Source of the DNA: HGM11368 sp051883455
GTDB lineage: Bacteria > Bacillota > Clostridia > Christensenellales > UBA3700
Reading direction: 5' to 3'
DNA: 64,000 bases
NCBI GenBank assembly: GCA_051883455.1
Contig: JBJETT010000009.1
Span: 124,001 to 188,000, forward strand
The translations under genes and the position numbers were made by a program. The notes beneath the pieces were generated by a model that saw nothing but the letters and a program-made list of their open reading frames with translations, did not search any database and was not told the DNA's origin. Shown in pieces: positions 1 to 9,112 of this stretch (positions are counted from its first letter, which is position 1; every line of letters begins with the position of its first letter).

Positions 1-397
1 AGAACTTGGTAGTACCTACGTTGCAGTTGTACTCTCTAACTTCCATATCTCCACGAAGGTCTAACGCTCCCTCATATACCACGTCTGCAAAACCTCTACC
101 TTCCGATACCGATGCGCTAAAAGCTACTTTATGCGCGTTTTCGTTGACAAGTTGATAGAGATACGAAGCCGACTCCAACACTGCCTCGCTGGTAGTCTTG
201 TCTGCGCTGATAGTAACTTTGGCAGCATCGACAGCCACGGCACCTTGGCTAGCAGTAGCGGTAGGAACAACCATTATGTCGTCGTAGTCGGTTGAAATGG
301 AATTGGCACTGCTACTGTCGTTGTTGCAACCCGCAAACATCGTCATACACGTAATAGCAACTAGTATGCATACGGCAATAATTCTAAATTTTTTCAT
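1..397 (-). CDS. Putative lipoprotein, 3' part beyond window
   Basis: This is the N-terminal 132 codons of a reading frame that runs off the left edge, starting at the ATG at 397. The protein opens with KK, a hydrophobic stretch and a lipobox ending FAGC at residue 23, so it should be cleaved by signal peptidase II and anchored outside the membrane. The mature part begins with a Ser/Asn-rich linker and then shows beta-strand-like text with SASVSEG and YEGALDLRGDME. I do not recognise the family. The amphipathic layout (helical stretch, then a strand containing a G-LDL motif) resembles the lipoprotein starting at 62646, which may be a relative. It has its own promoter at 465-494. Class (lipoprotein) is fairly sure; function unknown. 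Confidence 0.75.
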   Translation of the reverse strand, partial: MKKFRIIAVCILVAITCMTMFAGCNNDSSSANSISTDYDDIMVVPTATASQGAVAVDAAKVTISADKTTSEAVLESASYLYQLVNENAHKVAFSASVSEGRGFADVVYEGALDLRGDMEVREYNCNVGTTKF

Positions 398-464
398 AAT
401 TCTTCTCTCTTATCTTTTTTGCAAGACTATGCGCCCTTGCGCAAATACCGTCCCACTAACTTTG

Positions 465-494
465 ATTATATAAGATTTGGTCTTTTTTTGTCAA
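465..494 (-). promoter_or_regulatory. Sigma-A-type promoter for the lipoprotein
   Basis: On the minus strand a perfect TTGACA (489-494) is separated by 18 bases from a perfect TATAAT (465-470). Transcription would start near 458, leaving a leader of about 60 nt before the ATG at 397. Confidence 0.8.
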
Positions 495-564
495 GACCAT
501 ATAATATTATAGACAATTTATATGCTTTTTTGGGATATTGCGACAACGAGCATACGCTCAAAAG

Positions 565-593
565 TTGTATTGATAAGCTATGTATGTTATAAT
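565..593 (+). promoter_or_regulatory. Promoter immediately in front of plsY
   Basis: TTGTAT (565-570), 17-base spacer, TATAAT (588-593). The -10 box ends six bases before the plsY ATG at 600, so the predicted start of transcription falls on or beside the start codon. No Shine-Dalgarno sequence is seen, which suggests a leaderless mRNA. Confidence 0.6.
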
Positions 594-599
594 CTTGCC

Positions 600-1253
600 A
601 TGAGCATACCAAAATTGATTATTTATATAGCGTTGTGCGTTGCAACGTATCTTGTCGGCGCAATCAACTTTGCAATAATATTTGCAAAAAAGGCGGGCAA
701 GGATATCCTCAACAGCGGAAGCGGTAACCCCGGTACTATGAACGTACTTAGAGTGGCGGGCAAAAAATGGGGCGCCTTGACCTTCCTATGCGACGCACTC
801 AAAGGCTTGGCTTTTACTCTCGTGGCTAGATTTTTCTTTTGCGGGGAGACTTTTGCCTTAGCTCTGGTAATCGGTCTTATCGCAATAGTCGGACATGTCT
901 TCCCGATTTATACCCACTTTAAAGGTGGCAAGGGCGTTGCAACTTCTATCGGCGTATTTATGGCAATTATGCCGATACCTACTAGCATAGTGCTCGTACT
1001 ACTTATTTTGTGGCTTTTCTTTGGCAAGTACGGCTTTATCGGCTCGCTCGTTGCAATCACCTCTCTATCAATCATATCTTGCATAATCAATCGGGATAGC
1101 GTATCTTGCATAATAATATCAATCGTCATTACCCTACTCGTATGGTGGACGCACCGTAGCAACATCGCACGCCTTGTCAAAGGCAACGAAAATACTTTGC
1201 AACTGGCGAAAAAAGACAAAAAACCAACCGACGACAATGGAGAAGCAAAATAA
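600..1253 (+). CDS. plsY: Glycerol-3-phosphate acyltransferase PlsY
   Basis: PlsY is the integral membrane enzyme that transfers an acyl group from acyl-phosphate to the sn-1 position of glycerol 3-phosphate, the first committed step of phospholipid synthesis in most Gram-positives. The 217-residue protein is of normal length and is mostly hydrophobic, with several membrane spans. The three family motifs are visible: GSGNPGTMN near residue 40, GHVFPIYTHFKGGKG near residues 97-111, and HRSNIARLVKGNEN near the C-terminus. The frame is open further upstream to 522, but the start at 600 gives the canonical N-terminus (SIPKLIIYIAL) and follows a promoter. It is a single-gene unit, closed by a hairpin at 1271-1300. 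Identification is secure. Confidence 0.93.
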   Translation: MSIPKLIIYIALCVATYLVGAINFAIIFAKKAGKDILNSGSGNPGTMNVLRVAGKKWGALTFLCDALKGLAFTLVARFFFCGETFALALVIGLIAIVGHVFPIYTHFKGGKGVATSIGVFMAIMPIPTSIVLVLLILWLFFGKYGFIGSLVAITSLSIISCIINRDSVSCIIISIVITLLVWWTHRSNIARLVKGNENTLQLAKKDKKPTDDNGEAK

Positions 1254-1268
1254 CAATTAACCAACTAA

Positions 1269-1306
1269 TACAAAAGAACGGCAATTTAGCCGTTCTTTTG
1301 TATTTT
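1269..1306 (+). terminator. Intrinsic terminator after plsY
   Basis: A 12-bp perfect stem (CAAAAGAACGGC with GCCGTTCTTTTG) around an AATTTA loop, followed by TATTTTGCTT. It sits just downstream of the plsY stop codon. The rest of the gap to 1440 shows only a small GCTTG/CAAGC hairpin at 1377-1391. Confidence 0.8.
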
Positions 1307-1440
1307 GCTTGTAATTGCTAGCAATATTTTTATAAATCCCTATTTCATTAGGCTAATAGCTAAGTAATTTGGTTTGCTTGTTATGCAAGCTGATTTATCT
1401 AATATTGCAATTTAGGCAACACGTATTGAGTTTTTGCGCT

Positions 1441-3237
1441 TTATTTTGCCTTGGTGGTGTCGATGACGGCTTTGATACGTCTAATGCCTGCCGAGGACGA
1501 TTGCTCCTTGACAATCTTGAACTCGCCGAGTAATCCCGTCCTCTCTGCGTGTGGTCCGCCACAGATTTGGCAGTCTACGTCGCCTATGGTGTATACCTTG
1601 ACTACTTCGCCGTAGCGAGAGCCGAACACGCCGACAGCGTTGATTTCTCTTGCCTTCTCGATAGGCATCTCCTCGCATACTACGGGGATATCGCGAGCGA
1701 TTGCGTCGTTGACGAATTTCTCTACGCCTTTCTTTTCTTCTTCGGTGAGAGGACGCTCGAAGTTGAAGTCAAATCTCAATCTCTCTGCCGTGATATTGCT
1801 ACCCTTTTGCTCGATATCGTCTCTGCCGAGCACCTTTTTGAGTCCTGCAAGCATAAGGTGGGTGGCGGTATGCAAGTAGGTTGTTTGCTCTCCGCTGTCT
1901 GCTAGTCCGCCCTTAAACTTTTGTTCTGCGCCCGCTTGCGACTTCTTTTGGTGTTCTGCAAATGCGTTGTGATAGCCCTCGATATCCACGCCGAAGCCCT
2001 TCTCCTTGCAAATCTCTTGCGTCATCTCGATAGGGAAGCCGTAGGTGTCGTAAAGTCTAAACGCAGTCTTGCCGTTGAGCATACCGTTTTGGACGAATTT
2101 GAGCACTTTTTCTATCTCTTTGATACCGTTCTCGAGAGTCTTGCCAAACTTTTCTTCTTCCTTGGCAACCTCTGTCAGCACCTTGTCTCTATTGTCGGCA
2201 AGCTCGGTGTAAATGTCGCAATATTTGTCGATAAACATCTCGGCGATAGTAACGAGTTCTTTGCTGTCCATGCCGAGTTGTCTTGCAAATCTTACCGAGC
2301 GACGAAGAAGTCTACGAAGCACGTAGCCTTGGTCAACGTTGGACGGAACGATACCCTTTTCGTCGCCTATCATAAAGGTTGCGGTGCGCATGTGGTCGGC
2401 AATGATACGCATTGCGCGAGTTTCTTCCTCGTCCTTGCCGTATTCTTTGCCACAAAGACTGCTAATTTTGGCAATGACGTCGGCAAAAAGGTCGGTTTCG
2501 TACACCGATTGATAGCCGTTGAGCATACAGATAGTTCTCTCGAGTCCCATACCCGTGTCTACGTTCTTTTGCGCGAGCGGTTGGAAGTTGCCATCCTTGT
2601 CACGGTTGAATTGCATAAATACGTTGTTCCAAATCTCAACGTACTTACCGCAATCGCAAGCAGGTGAGCAGTCCTCTCCACAAGGCTCCTTGCCCGTATC
2701 TATGAATATCTCGGTGTCGCTGCCGCAAGGTCCGGTAGGTCCTGCGTACCACCAGTTGTTCTCCTTAGGTAGATAGAAGATTTTGTCCTTGGCAATGCCG
2801 AGTTCGTTCCACTTCTTAGCGGCAATTTCGTCTCTTTCGCAATCCTCGTCGCCCGCAAAAACGCTGACGGCAATCTTCTCGGCAGGTATCTCCAAGACCT
2901 TGGTCAAAAATTCGAAACTGAATTCTATCGACTCTTCTCTAAAGTAGTCGCCCAAAGACCAGTTGCCCAGCATCTCGAAGAAGGTGCAGTGCGTTGCATC
3001 GCCCACTTCGTCGATATCGCCCGTTCTCACGCACTTTTGCACGTCGCATAGGCGCTTGCCTGCCGGGTGTTTTTGTCCCAAAAGATACGGTACCAACGGA
3101 TGCATACCAGCGGTGGTAAAGAGTACCGACGGATCGTTCTCCGGGATAAGCGAAGCAGACGGAATAACTGCGTGTCCCTTGGACTTGAAAAACTCCAAAT
3201 AGCTCTCTCTAAGCTCTCTTGATGTCATTTTTTTCAT
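1441..3237 (-). CDS. alaS: Alanine--tRNA ligase, compact form lacking C-Ala
   Basis: AlaRS charges tRNA-Ala in the cytoplasm. The class II catalytic core is intact (motif 2 region FFEMLGNWSLGDYF, motif 3 region GMGLERTICML), followed by the tRNA-binding helices and an editing site with HTATH near residue 456 and CQICGGPH near residue 557. The protein is 598 residues, against about 870-880 for a usual bacterial AlaRS. Two parts are missing: the beta-barrel that normally lies between the catalytic and editing domains (the frame passes from the helical region to HTATH within about 30 residues), and the whole C-Ala domain, since the protein ends right after the GIRRIKAV strand of the editing domain. 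The canonical GGTH is GGPH. A clean TAA ends the gene, so this looks natural rather than frameshifted. The start has an AGAGGA site and lies 14 nt after glnN, so the two are probably cotranscribed. Confidence 0.93.
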   Translation of the reverse strand: MKKMTSRELRESYLEFFKSKGHAVIPSASLIPENDPSVLFTTAGMHPLVPYLLGQKHPAGKRLCDVQKCVRTGDIDEVGDATHCTFFEMLGNWSLGDYFREESIEFSFEFLTKVLEIPAEKIAVSVFAGDEDCERDEIAAKKWNELGIAKDKIFYLPKENNWWYAGPTGPCGSDTEIFIDTGKEPCGEDCSPACDCGKYVEIWNNVFMQFNRDKDGNFQPLAQKNVDTGMGLERTICMLNGYQSVYETDLFADVIAKISSLCGKEYGKDEEETRAMRIIADHMRTATFMIGDEKGIVPSNVDQGYVLRRLLRRSVRFARQLGMDSKELVTIAEMFIDKYCDIYTELADNRDKVLTEVAKEEEKFGKTLENGIKEIEKVLKFVQNGMLNGKTAFRLYDTYGFPIEMTQEICKEKGFGVDIEGYHNAFAEHQKKSQAGAEQKFKGGLADSGEQTTYLHTATHLMLAGLKKVLGRDDIEQKGSNITAERLRFDFNFERPLTEEEKKGVEKFVNDAIARDIPVVCEEMPIEKAREINAVGVFGSRYGEVVKVYTIGDVDCQICGGPHAERTGLLGEFKIVKEQSSSAGIRRIKAVIDTTKAK

Positions 3238-3251
3238 AATATATTCCTCTT

Positions 3252-5372
3252 TTAGTTATAAAATAAGATATCTGAATAGGTTGGATATGGCCAAATTTCC
3301 TTTGGCATCATTCCTTCTAGTTTGTCGATGACTTCCCTAATGCTATCCATAAGCGTAAGCACTTGGTCTCTCACCAATATAGCCTGCTTGTTGACGTCCT
3401 TGCTCTGTCCTGCCGTATTTTTGGCAAACTTGAGCTTTTCTATTCTGTTGTCCAGCATATTGAGTAGCTCCGACACGTTGAGCAGGTGTTTGTTTTGCAC
3501 GTCGGCAAGATTAGGCGCAACGAGGTTGAGCGCATTGATTTGAGAAGCGAGAATGCTTTGGTACTTCATAGTCGCCGGCAAAATGTTTTGCTTGACCATC
3601 ATTATCAAAGTTTCCGCTTCGATGCCCGCCGACTTGATATAGTTGTCCAGATATATCGCCTGTCTGCTCTCTATCTCTCTGCGAGTCATAACTTTGTGCT
3701 TCTCGAAAAGTTCGACGTTCTTATCCCTAGTGAAGGTCTCGTAAGCGTCGACGCTGTTCTCCAACACTTCCAAGCCTCTTCGACGAGCCTCTTTGCTCCA
3801 CTCTTTGCTGTAGCCGTTGCCGTTAAACACGACTCTGCGGTGCTCTTCGTACAAGTCTTTTACCAGCTCGACTATTGCCTTGTCTAGTTCACTTGGCTTA
3901 ACCTTCTCTAGTCTGTCGCAAATATCGGAGAGCACGTCCGCCGTAGTAGTATTGAGTATGACACACGGCGTGGATAGCGTTGCCGATGCTCCTACCATTC
4001 TAAACTCAAACTTGTTGCCCGTGAATGCGATTGGTGCGGTACGGTTGCGGTCGCTGGTATCCTTGCCTAGCTCGGCTAGATAATTGACGCCCGACTTGAT
4101 ATATTCTTTGACTCTTACTCCCACTTCTTCGCCTGCGCAAATGGAGTCGAACATCTTTTCCATATCCTCGCCCGTGTAAACGGAGATGATGGCGGGAGGC
4201 GCTTCGTTGCCGCCAAGTCTTGCCTCGTTGCCAAGGCTCGCCGCGCTCATGCGGATTAGGTCGGCATACTTGTCCACCGCCGCGATGACCGCCGTAAAGA
4301 ACAACAAAAACGTCCTATTGTGGCTTGGGTCGCTACCCGGTTTGAGCAAATTGACTCCGTCGTCTGTGCTCAAAGACCAGTTGCAATGCTTGCCGCTGCC
4401 GTTGATATTGGCGAAAGGTTTCTCGTGTAACAAACACGCAAGATTGTGATTTTCCGCCACCTTCTTGAGCGTCTCCATGATAAGTTGATTTTGGTCGGTG
4501 GCAAGGTTGGCAACGCTGAAGATTGGCGCAAGCTCGTGTTGAGCAGGCGCTGCTTCGTTGTGCTCCGTCTTGGCGGTGATGCCGAGCTTCCAAAGTTCTT
4601 CGTCCACGTCCGCCATAAAGTCGCTGACTCTATCTCTGATAGAGGCGTAATATTGGTCGTTCTTCTCCTGTCCCTTTGGTGGGAGCGCACCAAAGAGAGT
4701 CCTGCCCGTAAATCTAAGGTCGTCACGCCTGTTGAAGTCCTTTTTGTCAATCAAAAAGTACTCTTGCTCTCCGCCCACGTTGACGATAACCTTGTTTGCT
4801 TGCACGCCCAAAATTTTGAGCAGTCTAAGTCCTTGCTTGTTGATGGCTTCCATTGACTTGAGTAGCGGAGTCTTTTTGTCAAGCGCGTCGCCCGTATAAC
4901 TGCAAAACGCCGTAGGAATATACAACACGCCCGTACCGTTTTTGCTTCTCTTGATAAAAGCAGGCGACGAGCAGTCCCATATAGTGTATCCCCTAGCCTC
5001 GAAGGTAGCCCTTATGCCTCCCGAAGGGAAAGACGATGCGTCGGCTTCGCCCTTGCGAAGATTGCTACCCGTAAATTCCAATACGGTATTGCCGTTTTTG
5101 TCCAAAGCAATAAAGCTGTCGTGCTTCTCCGCCGTTGTGCCCGTCAAAGGCTGAAACCAATGGGTGTAGTGTGTCGCGCCGTTTTGCGAAGCCCATTCTT
5201 TCATTGCGGCGGCTACCTCGTTGGCAAGCTCTTTGCCAAGTTGTTTGCCCTGGTCGATGACCTCTCTCAGCTCTCTGTACGCACTCTCGGAAAGATACTT
5301 CTTCATGGTCGCGTCGTCAAAAACGTTGCAACCAAAAAAATCAGTTATTTTTTTACTCTCGGTAATTCGCAT
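3252..5372 (-). CDS. glnN: Glutamine synthetase type III
   Basis: This ATP-dependent enzyme makes glutamine from glutamate and ammonia. The 706-residue length and N-terminal domain (FFGCNVFDDATMKKYL, then WFQPLTGTTAEKHDSF) are typical of the large GSIII class rather than the roughly 450-residue GSI. Catalytic-domain signatures include EYFLID near residue 225, NEAAPAQHELAP near residue 290, NINGSGKHCNWS and the arginine-containing NRTAPIAFTGNKFEFR. The start at 5372 was preferred to an upstream in-frame codon because AAAGGAG stands eight bases before it and the family N-terminus begins there. alaS follows 14 nt downstream, which suggests that nitrogen assimilation and alanine charging share a transcript. 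Identification is firm. Confidence 0.95.
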   Translation of the reverse strand: MRITESKKITDFFGCNVFDDATMKKYLSESAYRELREVIDQGKQLGKELANEVAAAMKEWASQNGATHYTHWFQPLTGTTAEKHDSFIALDKNGNTVLEFTGSNLRKGEADASSFPSGGIRATFEARGYTIWDCSSPAFIKRSKNGTGVLYIPTAFCSYTGDALDKKTPLLKSMEAINKQGLRLLKILGVQANKVIVNVGGEQEYFLIDKKDFNRRDDLRFTGRTLFGALPPKGQEKNDQYYASIRDRVSDFMADVDEELWKLGITAKTEHNEAAPAQHELAPIFSVANLATDQNQLIMETLKKVAENHNLACLLHEKPFANINGSGKHCNWSLSTDDGVNLLKPGSDPSHNRTFLLFFTAVIAAVDKYADLIRMSAASLGNEARLGGNEAPPAIISVYTGEDMEKMFDSICAGEEVGVRVKEYIKSGVNYLAELGKDTSDRNRTAPIAFTGNKFEFRMVGASATLSTPCVILNTTTADVLSDICDRLEKVKPSELDKAIVELVKDLYEEHRRVVFNGNGYSKEWSKEARRRGLEVLENSVDAYETFTRDKNVELFEKHKVMTRREIESRQAIYLDNYIKSAGIEAETLIMMVKQNILPATMKYQSILASQINALNLVAPNLADVQNKHLLNVSELLNMLDNRIEKLKFAKNTAGQSKDVNKQAILVRDQVLTLMDSIREVIDKLEGMMPKEIWPYPTYSDILFYN

Positions 5373-5420
5373 ACTTGCTCCTTTGCCTAAGTCTTTAGAA
5401 TATTTATATTTTATATTAAC

Positions 5421-5455
5421 GATAAAAAAATAGCAAGGTTTTGACCTCACTATTT
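5421..5455 (-). terminator. Likely terminator between the ABC exporter and glnN
   Basis: On the minus strand AAATAG and AGGT pair with ACCT and CTATTT around a CAAA loop, with one internal TG/TG mismatch, followed by TTTTATC. It lies 65 bases after the ABC gene and about 50 before the glnN start, so it could also be an attenuator in the glnN leader. Confidence 0.55.
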
Positions 5456-5519
5456 TATATTTTTGATAATTAATCGTTATTTATTTGCTAAATATTTCAT
5501 TTTTTGATAATCTTACGTT

Positions 5520-7910
5520 TTATTCAGTTCTCAACGCCACTACCGCATCTCTCTTGGACGCTGCGTAGGAAGGAATTAGACCCGCGATTATCGTCAAAAG
5601 CGTGCTGATTGCTATCAGCATCAAGGCGTGCCAAGGTGATAGCGAACACAGCGTGGTTATGCCGGATTTTGCACCTATAATAAGATTGATAGGTATGCTG
5701 AGAATATACGTGACTATTACGCCTATCGTGCCCGCAACCGCACCTATTATCGTTGTTTCGGCGTTGAACACGTTGAGAATGTCGGTCTTTCGTGCGCCGA
5801 GGCTTCGCAAGATACCTATCTCTTTGGTGCGTTCTACTACCGACACGTAGGTGATTACACCTATCATAACCGAGCTAACCAGAAGCGACACCGCTGCAAA
5901 GCAAATGAGAGCTATAGATACTACGTTGACGGTAGAGCCCATCATATCGGTAGCAAACTTGGACATATCGTTGTAGTTGATTTTTTCTCCCGTCCATGCG
6001 TCGAGATACTGCGTCACCTTTTGCTTGCCGTCAAAGTCCTTAGGATAGATATTGATGCCGATAGGAATAGCGCTACCGCCGATTGATAACAGTACGTCTT
6101 GCGCTTGCTTTTCGTTGATGGTGCTACCCGTAAAGACGTTTTTGGTCATATCGGATTTTTGGGCTTGCACGATATCGGATGCAAGAGAGTCTTGCATTAC
6201 GTATCGGGTAAGCTCGGAGGTGTAGGCAATACCAGTAGAAAGCATACCTAACATATTGTCGGGTCTTTCTCTCAAAATTCCTACTATCTCTAAGTCTATT
6301 ATTCCTTCCGTTCCGTAGAGATATAGGTTGGGAATACTGTTGACTTTATACGTACCGTTTGCCTCGTCGTATGAATAGTAAGCGTTGTTTGTGACAAGCT
6401 TTAGTTTGACGCCGAGCAAGTCGTCGAAGGATATCCTTTGATAGGTTTGGTAACTCATTCCCAGCGAGGCAAGCAGGGATTGGCTGAGCTGGTTGGACTT
6501 ATCTATAACCAAAACGACTTGGTTTTTCTCGGTAGGGAACTTTCCCTTGAGCAGTTGATATTGGCTTAGCACGTACGCCTCGTCGCCCACCATCTCCTGC
6601 CAATTGATATCGGGAGATTTTTCTCCGCCCGTCATCGAACCCATCATATCCGCCATATTGGACATCCTTGCAACCTTGTCGTACTGTTTGTCACCACCAA
6701 AATAGTCTTTTCTTACTTCGCCGATGACATTCATATCTATGCCATAACTGTAAACCACGCCGTCCACGTAGTTTTTGTTCTCCAACTCGGCAACGTAATC
6801 AACGTATTCTTGCGTGATGTTGTTGGTCTTGATAAGATCCTTCATGTTAGCCATAGGGTCGTACGGATAGACTAATTCTTCGTCTGGATATTGCGGTCTG
6901 GAATTGCTTGTAGTACCGCCCGGGGACATCATCATCTCCATCATTTTGTTGGTATCAATGCTCTCTTTAGCAATTTGAATAGGATAACTCGCCAGTACCG
7001 TCTTCTCCATTTGATTGATATACGTCTGCATACCGTTGGATATCGCAAGCACGAGAGCCACACCTATTATACCTATGCTCCCCGCAATAGCGGTCATTAT
7101 CGTTCTACCCTTTTTGGTGCGAAGATTGTTGAAAGATAGTTTGAGCGCCGTCAAAAAACTCATAGAGGTCTTTTTGAGATCCTTTTTCTTCTCCTTGACG
7201 CTCTTTTCTTGCACGCTAGGCTCGTATTGATAGCAATACGGAGCGGAGTCCGCCACCACCACGCCGTCGTTGAGTCGCACTATTCTCGTGGCGTATTGTT
7301 GCGCAAGCTCGGGATTGTGCGTAACCATTATTACGAGTTTTTCTTTGGATATCTCTTTGAGAATATCCATTATCTGCACGCTGGTTGCACTATCCAACGC
7401 ACCCGTCGGCTCGTCGGCAAGAATTATGTCGGGATTGTTGACGAGGGCTCTGGCAATGGACACCCTCTGCATTTGTCCACCCGAGAGTTCGTTGGGGCGC
7501 TTGTTGACTTTGTCCTCTAGCCCCACGTCTTTGAGGGCTTGCAAGGCTCTACGCTTGCGCTCTTCTCTGCCCACGCCCGATAGGGTGAGTGCCATCTCCA
7601 CGTTGGCAAGAATAGTCACGTGAGATATGAGATTGTAGCTCTGAAAAATAAAACCTATGCGGTTGTTACGATATGCGTCCCAGTCTACGTCCTTGTACTT
7701 ATCGGTAGACACTCCGTTGATAACGAGGTCGCCCTCGGTGTATCTATCAAGTCCGCCTATTATGTTGAGCATGGTAGTCTTGCCACAGCCCGACTGTCCC
7801 AATACCGCTACGAACTCGCTCTCTCTAAAGTCTAGGCTCACACCCTTGAGCGCATGAACGAGATTGTCGCCTTGCCCATAGTTTTTGACGATATTCTTTA
7901 ATTGCAACAT
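5520..7910 (-). CDS. ABC transporter, fused ATPase and FtsX-like permease
   Basis: A 796-residue MacB-type half-exporter. Residues 1 to about 225 form the ATPase: Walker A GQSGCGKTT near residue 38, signature LSGGQ near 142, Walker B IILADEP, then an H-loop (VTHN). A charged linker follows, then a first membrane segment near residue 275 (IMTAIAGSIGIIGVALVLAI), an extracytoplasmic domain of nearly 380 residues, and three closely spaced C-terminal spans that carry the FtsX motif (VVERTKEIGILRSLGA). Such proteins use ATP mechanically to move peptides or lipoproteins across or out of the membrane without a classical channel; the substrate cannot be read here. No partner periplasmic or two-component gene is adjacent. 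AGGGAGAG precedes the start. Family is certain, substrate unknown. Confidence 0.9.
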   Translation of the reverse strand: MLQLKNIVKNYGQGDNLVHALKGVSLDFRESEFVAVLGQSGCGKTTMLNIIGGLDRYTEGDLVINGVSTDKYKDVDWDAYRNNRIGFIFQSYNLISHVTILANVEMALTLSGVGREERKRRALQALKDVGLEDKVNKRPNELSGGQMQRVSIARALVNNPDIILADEPTGALDSATSVQIMDILKEISKEKLVIMVTHNPELAQQYATRIVRLNDGVVVADSAPYCYQYEPSVQEKSVKEKKKDLKKTSMSFLTALKLSFNNLRTKKGRTIMTAIAGSIGIIGVALVLAISNGMQTYINQMEKTVLASYPIQIAKESIDTNKMMEMMMSPGGTTSNSRPQYPDEELVYPYDPMANMKDLIKTNNITQEYVDYVAELENKNYVDGVVYSYGIDMNVIGEVRKDYFGGDKQYDKVARMSNMADMMGSMTGGEKSPDINWQEMVGDEAYVLSQYQLLKGKFPTEKNQVVLVIDKSNQLSQSLLASLGMSYQTYQRISFDDLLGVKLKLVTNNAYYSYDEANGTYKVNSIPNLYLYGTEGIIDLEIVGILRERPDNMLGMLSTGIAYTSELTRYVMQDSLASDIVQAQKSDMTKNVFTGSTINEKQAQDVLLSIGGSAIPIGINIYPKDFDGKQKVTQYLDAWTGEKINYNDMSKFATDMMGSTVNVVSIALICFAAVSLLVSSVMIGVITYVSVVERTKEIGILRSLGARKTDILNVFNAETTIIGAVAGTIGVIVTYILSIPINLIIGAKSGITTLCSLSPWHALMLIAISTLLTIIAGLIPSYAASKRDAVVALRTE

Positions 7911-8251
7911 AGTGCTCTCCCTATTGAATGGCGTTTCGTTTGATTTATTCTATCATAAATGCCAATAACAAAAAACCTTAATATACTAAAAATCTATCGT
8001 TTTACTAAACTTTTACAAATTTTCTTGCCTTAAAATTGTCTGTTCCCGTTGGCTTGTCTATGGAATTTTTGCGACAAACGTTGTCACGCTTTGCCTTTTG
8101 AACAACAAAAAACCAATAAAAATACTAAAAAACTCGATACAGGTCGTACAAATCGCATTGTCACCATTATTTATTGTTATATCAACCTTATATTGATTAT
8201 CGTTTTTCAATTATCTCGGTTGACATCTTTCCGTCCTAACGAATATGCAAA
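7911..8251. other. Intergenic stretch without a supported gene
   Basis: AT-rich sequence between the divergently placed ends of the ABC exporter (start side) and the SDR gene (end side). A 69-codon plus-strand frame at 8049-8258 has no ribosome binding site, no recognisable domain and an atypical composition, so I do not call it. A promoter for the ABC gene should lie near 7940-7990, but no convincing pair of boxes stands out. Confidence 0.5.
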
Positions 8252-8289
8252 ATTATAAAAAATAGCCCCGCACTATTGTTGCGAGGCTA
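8252..8289 (-). terminator. Intrinsic terminator after the SDR gene
   Basis: On the minus strand TAGCCTCGCA pairs with TGCGGGGCTA (one G-T type mismatch) around a short loop and is followed by ATTTTTTATAATT. It lies about 20 bases past the stop codon at 8309. Confidence 0.75.
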
Positions 8290-8308
8290 AGTCGATTTGG
8301 CTTGTATA

Positions 8309-9055
8309 TTACGTGCGAGCAAGTCCGTCTACGCTCAATACGACGCCCGTTATATAGCTTGCTTTGTCGCTGGCAAGGAAAACGAATGCGTTGGCGATAT
8401 CCTCAGGCTCACCTATGCGACGCAAAGGTACCATTTTGATAAGCGGTGCTATCATTTGCTCCGGAACTGCCTTCATCATATCCGTCTTGGTTATTCCCGG
8501 TGCAATGGCGTTGACGCGAATACCGAACGGTCCCAACTCTCTTGCAAGAGATAGCGTTAGTCCGTTGACTGCAAATTTGGAAGTAGGATACGCCACGCCC
8601 GATGGCTGACCGTAAATACTTACCATACTGCTAGTATTGAGAATGCAACCGCTCTTACGCTCTTTCATTCCGTCGACAACGGCACGAGAACAGTTGAACG
8701 TGCCTTTGAGGTTGAGATCCATAACTTTGTCGAACATCTCTTCGGTATAACTCGTAAACGGCTCGTTGGCGGATACGCCCGCATTGTTGACGAGAATATC
8801 AATCTTGCCGTATTCTTTTTCTACTTGGTCAAAAGCTGCTTTTACTTCTTCGTAACTGGTAAGGTCGGGACTAATACCACTTACCTTCCAATCAGCATTT
8901 TCCGCTTTTAACTCGGCTACCGCTTTTGCCGCACTCTCGGGTCTGGAACCGCACAAAATTACGCTTGCTCCTTCTTTGAGGAACTCTTTGACCGTCGCAA
9001 AGCCTATGCCTCTAGAACCACCCGTAACGATGGCTACTTTTCCTTCTAACAACAT
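8309..9055 (-). CDS. Short-chain dehydrogenase/reductase, FabG-like
   Basis: A 248-residue cytoplasmic SDR with the full classical signature: TGGSRGIG cofactor motif at about residues 12-19, NNAGVS near 88, a catalytic serine in NTSSMVS, and the YPTSK tetrad tyrosine/lysine. The sequence is close in style to 3-oxoacyl-ACP reductases (MLLEGKVAIVTGG start; PLRRIGEPEDIANAFVFLASDKASYITG near the end), but SDR substrates cannot be inferred reliably and no other fatty-acid genes adjoin it. The end is slightly aberrant (SVDGLART rather than VDGG). The frame is open upstream; the start at 9055 is chosen because AGGAAGGAG lies just ahead and the family N-terminus begins there. A good promoter precedes it and a terminator follows, so it is monocistronic. 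Confidence 0.88.
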   Translation of the reverse strand: MLLEGKVAIVTGGSRGIGFATVKEFLKEGASVILCGSRPESAAKAVAELKAENADWKVSGISPDLTSYEEVKAAFDQVEKEYGKIDILVNNAGVSANEPFTSYTEEMFDKVMDLNLKGTFNCSRAVVDGMKERKSGCILNTSSMVSIYGQPSGVAYPTSKFAVNGLTLSLARELGPFGIRVNAIAPGITKTDMMKAVPEQMIAPLIKMVPLRRIGEPEDIANAFVFLASDKASYITGVVLSVDGLART

Positions 9056-9112
9056 AATTTTCTCCTTCCTTATACTTATTGGCTCTTGGTTTAATACCAC
9101 GCCCTTATATAT

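Noticed and set aside
908..1264. Minus-strand frame of 118 codons opposite plsY
   Set aside because: Lies antisense to a clearly identified gene; no start signals.
8049..8258. Small plus-strand gene between the ABC exporter and the SDR gene
   Set aside because: No ribosome binding site or promoter, no domain, and the frame runs into the SDR terminator.
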